Positions 5,435 to 9,611 of a stretch of 9,611 nt of DNA are shown piece by piece. Position 1 is the first letter of the stretch; each line of letters starts with the position of its first letter. Both the position numbers and the translations under genes were made by a program. Source of the stretch: DATFFO01 sp035250025. Lineage in GTDB: Bacteria > Actinomycetota > Acidimicrobiia > Spongiisociales > ZC4RG35. The notes below the pieces were generated by a model. It was not told the origin of the DNA. It ran no database searches and worked only from the letters and a program-made list of their open reading frames with translations. Where the stretch lies: NCBI GenBank assembly GCA_035250025.1, contig DATFFO010000217.1:1-9611 (forward strand), given 5' to 3'.

Positions 5435-6691
5435 GTGAGCGTCACGATCAGCGAGTACGACCGCCACCGGATGGCAGGTCTGCAACGGACGCGGCGCACC
5501 GCCACGGCTCTTCTCGTGGTGGCCACGCTCGTGTTCATCGCCACTTTCTTCATGGGCGACGCCACGTGGGTTGGATTCCTGCGGACCACCGCTGAGGCCT
5601 CGATGATCGGTGGCCTCGCCGACTGGTTCGCGGTAGTGGCGTTGTTCCGTCACCCGCTCGGCATCCCCATCCCGCACACGGCAGTGATTCCCAAGTCCAA
5701 GGATGGGCTGGGACGCAGCCTGGGCGAGTTCGTGCGCAACAACTTCCTCGCCCCGGACCACATCGTCGAACGTCTCGAAGCGGCCCGGCTCCCGGTCCGT
5801 CTCGGTCGCTGGCTGACCCAGGGGTCCAACGCCGGGACCATGGCCGGCCACGTGGCCACGACCCTGGGGGCAGTCGTGGAGGGTCTCGATTCGGCGGCGG
5901 TGGAGGACGAGCTGGAGCGCATGGTCGTCGGGCGGCTACGCAGCCTGCCTATGGCCGAGATGATCGGTCGGGGCATGGCGGCCGCCATCGCCGACGGGCA
6001 TCACCGACCCGTCCTGACGGCGGCCATCGCCGGCATCGCCCACGCCATGGACGACAACCGCGCCGCCCTCCGCCACCGGCTGGGCCAGGAGTCCCCCTGG
6101 TGGGTGCCGGAAGCCGTCGACGACGCCGTCTTCGAGCGCGCCTTCGTCGCTCTCCACCGGTTCCTCTCAGAGCTCGCCGCCGAACCCGACCACGAGATCA
6201 GGCGCACCATCGACGCCCGACTCGCCGACCTCGCCCGGCGGCTCCGCGCCGATCCCGAGCTCGAGTCGCTGGTGAGCGCCCGGGTGGAGGAGCTGACCAG
6301 CCACCCCGAGCTGCGGGAGTGGGCTCGAGGGACATGGTCCGAAGTCGCCGGCAGTCTCGTCGAGGCATCCGGCCGACCTGACTCCCGACTGCGCCGGCGG
6401 ATCGCCGCTGCGCTCGAGGACTTCGGGAAACGGCTCGTCACCGATGCTGCCCTGCAGGAACGCCTCGACACCTGGATCCGCTCGCTGGCCGAGCCGCTCG
6501 CACGGCTGGGGCAACAGGAGTTGGGCGACCTCATCGCGGCCACGGTCGACCGCTGGGATCCCGACGACACCAGCCGCCGGCTCGAGCTGTGGATGGGCCG
6601 GGATCTCCAGTTCGTGCGCATCAACGGCACGGTGGTGGGAGCGCTGGCCGGCCTGGCCATCCACACGGTCGTCTTCGCCTTCGGAGGCTGA
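5435..6691 (+). CDS. DUF445 family membrane protein
   Basis: A 418-residue protein of the DUF445 (YjiN-like) family, whose biochemical function is not established. The N-terminus has one membrane segment at about residues 22-39 (TATALLVVATLVFIATFF). The conserved family core follows (EASMIGGLADWFAVVALFRHPLG, PIPHTAVIPKSKDGLGRSLGEFV, residues 54-100). A long, charged, mostly helical middle comes next, and a second hydrophobic segment at the extreme C-terminus (VVGALAGLAIHTVVFAFGG). Both ends therefore sit in the membrane with a large soluble domain between. The frame is open back to 5180, but that part runs through the palindrome and overlaps the lipoprotein gene. The GTG at 5435 gives the normal family start (SVTISEYDRHRMAGLQRTRR), and the ATG at 5471 is the alternative. 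Neither has a strong Shine-Dalgarno. The gap to hrpB is 82 bp on the same strand. Confidence 0.9.
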   Translation: MSVTISEYDRHRMAGLQRTRRTATALLVVATLVFIATFFMGDATWVGFLRTTAEASMIGGLADWFAVVALFRHPLGIPIPHTAVIPKSKDGLGRSLGEFVRNNFLAPDHIVERLEAARLPVRLGRWLTQGSNAGTMAGHVATTLGAVVEGLDSAAVEDELERMVVGRLRSLPMAEMIGRGMAAAIADGHHRPVLTAAIAGIAHAMDDNRAALRHRLGQESPWWVPEAVDDAVFERAFVALHRFLSELAAEPDHEIRRTIDARLADLARRLRADPELESLVSARVEELTSHPELREWARGTWSEVAGSLVEASGRPDSRLRRRIAAALEDFGKRLVTDAALQERLDTWIRSLAEPLARLGQQELGDLIAATVDRWDPDDTSRRLELWMGRDLQFVRINGTVVGALAGLAIHTVVFAFGG

Positions 6692-6773
6692 AGGTCCGCG
6701 CAGGGGCGGGCGAGAGGGGAAACGGGACCCCACCACCTGAGCGGTGGACAGACGCTCACAACCTACCCTGGCC

Positions 6774-9233
6774 ATGGTGCAGCCCACCGGACTCCCCGTC
6801 GAAGCGGTGCTCGCCGACGTTGCCGAAGCTCTCGTCCGGAACGGGTCGGCTGTACTGGTCGCGCCACCAGGCTCAGGCAAGACGACCGTGGTGCCGCTCC
6901 ACTTGCTCGACTTCATCGACGGCAAGATCCTGGTGCTCGAGCCCCGCCGGCTGGCGACCCGAGCCGCGGCACGGCGGATGGCGGCCCTCCTCGACGAACC
7001 GGTCGGGACCACCGTCGGCTACGTCACCCGACACGATCGCGCCACCGGTCCCGCCACGCGGGTAGAGGTGGTCACCGAGGGCGTCCTCACCCGGCGCCTT
7101 CAAAGTGACCCCAGCCTGGCGGGAACGAGCCTCGTGATCTTCGACGAGCTCCACGAACGGAACCTCCAGACCGACCTGGGCCTGGCGCTGGCCCTCGACA
7201 CGAAATCTGGCCTCCGACCCGACCTGGGCATCCTGGCCATGTCGGCCACCATCGACACCGACGCCGTCGCCGTGCTGCTGGGAACTGACGGCGCACCGGC
7301 CCCTGTCATCACCGCCGACGCCAGACAGCACCCGGTGGACATCCGCTGGACTCCCCCACCTCCCCGACAACGTGGCACCGAAGGCCACGTCGCCAACGTC
7401 GTGCGGCGGGCGCTCGCCGATGACCAGGGCGACATCCTCGTCTTCCTGCCGGGAATGGGAGAGATTCGCCGGGTGGCTGATCTTCTCACCGACGTCCTCG
7501 CCGACGTGCGCCTCCTCCACGGCTCCCTCCCGGTCGAGGAACAGGATCTGGCCATCAGCCCTTCGACCCCGCCGATCCGCAAGGTCGTCCTCTCCACCGA
7601 CATCGCCGAGTCGAGCCTCACTGTCGAGGGGACGGGGGTGGTGATCGACTCAGGTCTCGCTCGCGCTCCCAGGTTCGACGCTCGCACGGGGATGACCCGG
7701 CTCCAGACGGTGCCGATCTCACGGGCGTCGGCCGATCAGCGGGCGGGACGAGCCGGGCGACTCGGGCCCGGCGTCGCCTACAGGCTGTGGTCGAAGATGG
7801 AGCATGCCGCCCGGCGGCCACACATCGACGCCGAGATAACCCAGGTCGACCTCACGGGACTCGCCCTGGAACTGGCGGCCTGGGGTGTGACCGATCCCCG
7901 ACGCCTGCGCTGGCTCGATCCCCCCTCCCCTTCCGCCTGGGCCGAGGCCGTGGGTCTCCTGGAGCGCCTGGGTTCCCTGGACGACGGTCGCCTCACCGAC
8001 TCGGGCAGGCGAATGGCCCAGCTTCCCCTCCATCCGCGGCTCTCCCGGATGATCGTGGACGCCGGCAAAGACGCCGGCCTGGCGGTGTGGCTGGCAACGA
8101 TCATCGACGAGCGCGACCCGATTCGGGGCAGACCGGACGAGGTGCCCACCGACCTCGCCCTCCGCGTGAGGCTCCTCATCGATCGCAGCTTCTCCCTGCC
8201 GGGAGCAACGATCTCCTCGCTGACCCATCTGAGGGGTACCGCATCGGATCTCGCTCGACGCGCCGGGGTCCAGGCACTGGATGAAGTCAACCTGGATCAC
8301 ACAGGCGTGGTCCTGGCCAGAGCGTTTCCCGACCGCCTCGCCGTCCGCCGGGGCAGCCCGGGCCGCTTCCAGCTCCGCACCTCGACCACGGCGTTCATGG
8401 CGCCGTCAGATCCGCTCGCCACCGAGGACTTCGTCGTGGCGGCCGATCTCGACGGTCACCGCAAGGACGCCCGCATCCGACTGGCGGCCGGGATCGATCG
8501 AGACCATGTCATCGCGAGCTTCGCCCACGAGGTCGACGAGTCACGCCGGCTGGAATGGGAAGGAGAGCGGCTGGTCGATCGAACGACCCAGCGCCTGGGA
8601 GGCATCGTCCTGGCCAGTGTGGACCGCCGTCCCCAGCCGTCTGATGAGACGACGACTGCCCTGGTCCGCCGGGTCCGCGACGAAGGCGTGAAGGTGCTGC
8701 CGTGGACCGACAAAGCCGAGAGGCTGCGGTCCCGGGTCCGCCACCTCAGGGCCGGGATGGGCGAGGAGTGGCCCGACTGGTCGGACACAGCCCTTCGAGC
8801 CACCGCCGACGCCTGGCTCGGACCTCACCTTTCCGGGGCCACCTCCTGGCCCGAAGTCCAGGCTCTCGACCTGGCGAGGATCCTGCGGAGCGCCCTGGAC
8901 CCACGCCTCGCCGACGTGCTCACCAGACTCGCTCCCGAGGAGATCACTCTGCCTTCTGGCCGACGGCTCGAGGTCGACTACACCGGCGATCAGCCCCGGG
9001 TGTCGGTCCGGGTCCAGGAGATGTACGGCGTCAAGGACACCCCGATGATCGCCGGACGCCCGGTCGTGCTCGAGCTGCTCTCTCCGGCGGGTCGACCGAT
9101 CCAGATCACATCGGACCTGGCAGGCTTCTGGCGTGGGTCGTGGCACCAGGTGCGCAAGGAAATGGCCGGCCGCTATCCCAAGCACGTGTGGCCTGAGGAG
9201 CCCTGGACCCTGCCCGAAGGGCCATCCTCCTAA
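6774..9233 (+). CDS. hrpB: ATP-dependent helicase HrpB
   Basis: An 819-residue DEAH-box superfamily 2 helicase, within the usual HrpB length of 800-840. Motifs are in order: Walker A APPGSGKTT (30-38, Lys36), motif Ia LEPRRLATRAAARRMA (55-70), TEGVLTRRL (101-109), Walker B DELHER (124-129, where many HrpB have DEFHER), SATID (157-161), STDIAESSLTVEGTGVVIDSGLAR (274-297) and motif VI DQRAGRAGR (321-329). A helicase-associated HA2 region follows. The HrpB-specific C-terminal domain spans about residues 726-810 and includes VQEMYGVKDTP and RYPKHVWPEEP. The family is predicted to unwind RNA or RNA-DNA in an ATP-dependent way; its physiological role is poorly defined. The frame opens at a GTG at 6744, but the ATG at 6774 gives the normal N-terminus (LPVEAVLADVAEAL). 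There is no Shine-Dalgarno before it, so leaderless translation is possible. A palindromic hairpin begins directly after the TAA stop. Confidence 0.95.
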   Translation: MVQPTGLPVEAVLADVAEALVRNGSAVLVAPPGSGKTTVVPLHLLDFIDGKILVLEPRRLATRAAARRMAALLDEPVGTTVGYVTRHDRATGPATRVEVVTEGVLTRRLQSDPSLAGTSLVIFDELHERNLQTDLGLALALDTKSGLRPDLGILAMSATIDTDAVAVLLGTDGAPAPVITADARQHPVDIRWTPPPPRQRGTEGHVANVVRRALADDQGDILVFLPGMGEIRRVADLLTDVLADVRLLHGSLPVEEQDLAISPSTPPIRKVVLSTDIAESSLTVEGTGVVIDSGLARAPRFDARTGMTRLQTVPISRASADQRAGRAGRLGPGVAYRLWSKMEHAARRPHIDAEITQVDLTGLALELAAWGVTDPRRLRWLDPPSPSAWAEAVGLLERLGSLDDGRLTDSGRRMAQLPLHPRLSRMIVDAGKDAGLAVWLATIIDERDPIRGRPDEVPTDLALRVRLLIDRSFSLPGATISSLTHLRGTASDLARRAGVQALDEVNLDHTGVVLARAFPDRLAVRRGSPGRFQLRTSTTAFMAPSDPLATEDFVVAADLDGHRKDARIRLAAGIDRDHVIASFAHEVDESRRLEWEGERLVDRTTQRLGGIVLASVDRRPQPSDETTTALVRRVRDEGVKVLPWTDKAERLRSRVRHLRAGMGEEWPDWSDTALRATADAWLGPHLSGATSWPEVQALDLARILRSALDPRLADVLTRLAPEEITLPSGRRLEVDYTGDQPRVSVRVQEMYGVKDTPMIAGRPVVLELLSPAGRPIQITSDLAGFWRGSWHQVRKEMAGRYPKHVWPEEPWTLPEGPSS

Positions 9234-9278
9234 CTGGCGTGCACCGCACGGGACCCCATCCCGTGCGTTGCACGCCAG
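9234..9278. terminator. palindromic repeat, copy B, in convergent terminator position
   Basis: A 20-bp inverted stem (left arm 9234-9253, right arm 9259-9278) with one mismatch (C9244 against T9268) and a CCCCA loop. It starts on the base after the hrpB stop and ends 5 bp before the stop of the convergent phoH-like gene, so it probably terminates both transcripts. There is no T-run on either side. The core CGTGC-ACC-GCACGGGA and its inverse match the palindrome at 5367-5407, so it is also a member of that repeat family. Confidence 0.8.
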
Positions 9279-9283
9279 TCCAC

Positions 9284-9611
9284 TTACAGGATCGTGGCGG
9301 CCATCTCGGCGAGGGGAGATCGGATCGTGCGATCCAGCGTCACGTGACCGAAGAGGGGGGAACCCTTGAACTTCTCGATGAGGGCGGCCATGCCGCCGTA
9401 CGGCGAGATATAGGGGTTGTCGACCTGAGACAGGTCACCGCAGAACACGACCTTCGAGTTGCGGCCCATCCGGGTGAGGATCACCTTCAGCGTCGGGAGC
9501 TCGAGGTTCTGGGCCTCGTCGATGATCACGAACTCGTCGGTGATCGACCTCCCCCGCAGGTATGTCACCGCCGCCAGCTCCAGCTCGCCTCGATAGAGCA
9601 GCTCCTCCACC
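9284..9611 (-). CDS. PhoH-like ATPase, C-terminal part (cut by window edge)
   Basis: Only the last 108 or so codons are in the window; the gene continues past its right end, so the GTG at 9608-9610 is not a start. The fragment matches the C-terminal half of the PhoH P-loop ATPase domain. It has the Walker B strand EFVIIDEAQN, a polar strand with KVVFCGDLSQVDNPY, then FKGSPLFGHVTLDRTIRSPLAEMAA, the typical PhoH ending. The form ITDEFVIIDEAQN with PLFGHVTL is closest to YlaK/PhoH2-type proteins, which carry an N-terminal PIN ribonuclease domain in front of PhoH. Whether a PIN domain is present here cannot be seen. These proteins are thought to act in RNA metabolism. It is convergent with hrpB across a 50-bp gap filled mainly by the palindrome. 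Confidence 0.88.
   Translation of the reverse strand, partial: VEELLYRGELELAAVTYLRGRSITDEFVIIDEAQNLELPTLKVILTRMGRNSKVVFCGDLSQVDNPYISPYGGMAALIEKFKGSPLFGHVTLDRTIRSPLAEMAATIL

Noticed and set aside
5200..5450. CRISPR or phage-type repeat suspected from the recurring GTGCAACGCAC motif
   Set aside because: Only two distant copies, both palindromic and intergenic, with no spacer array and no cas or phage genes.
6730..6747. Small hairpin CCACC-TGAGC-GGTGG before hrpB
   Set aside because: Only a 5-bp stem, common by chance at this GC content, with no T-run or other signal.
7719..8300. Long antisense frames inside hrpB
   Set aside because: Expected in high-GC coding DNA where stops are rare in some frames; composition is low-complexity and no family is recognisable.

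Overview
The window looks like ordinary chromosome from a high-GC actinobacterium. Base composition is strongly G+C-rich throughout, GTG and TTG starts are used next to ATG, and the gene families are common in Actinomycetota (HrpB, DUF445, a DUF7715-like protein). The single cysteine-containing SLH-type domain of the secreted collagen-like protein (residues 31-82, with a GITKGCNPP core) is a style I associate with Acidimicrobiia and relatives. That lineage assignment is an inference from memory, not a database result. No phage, transposase, CRISPR array, rRNA or tRNA is visible.

Layout. Positions 16-3641 hold five genes on the minus strand. In transcription order they are a PaaI-like hotdog thioesterase, an uncharacterised protein, a small DUF7715-like cysteine-motif protein with a TTG start, a short-chain dehydrogenase/reductase, and a FabH-type ketoacyl synthase III. 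The last two are 20 bp apart and almost certainly co-transcribed. The first two are 36 bp apart. A divergent intergenic region (3642-3842) carries a perfect 14-bp palindrome. It leads to a plus-strand gene for a secreted protein with a signal peptide, an SLH-like domain, 34 uninterrupted Gly-X-Y triplets and a C-terminal head. A strong hairpin terminator (4701-4725) separates it from a convergent minus-strand lipoprotein gene.

The region 5315-5434 between the lipoprotein gene and the divergent DUF445 membrane-protein gene contains a long palindrome. A close relative of this palindrome recurs at 9234-9278, between the convergent hrpB and phoH-like genes. The same element therefore sits once in a divergent promoter region and once in a terminator position, which suggests a dispersed palindromic repeat family. 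hrpB (6774-9233) is complete. The phoH-like gene is cut by the right window edge.

How the genes may work together. FabH makes a 3-oxoacyl-ACP or related product, the SDR could reduce a 3-oxo group, and a hotdog thioesterase could release the acyl chain. The left cluster may therefore hold a small acyl-metabolism module, but the link is by position only. The other genes (surface protein, lipoprotein, DUF445, helicase, PhoH-like) look like independent housekeeping or envelope functions. I see no clear defence or otherwise new multi-gene system. The best leads are the two-copy palindrome, the collagen-like surface protein, the apparent one-residue insertion next to the FabH nucleophile, and the thioesterase lacking the usual HGG motif.
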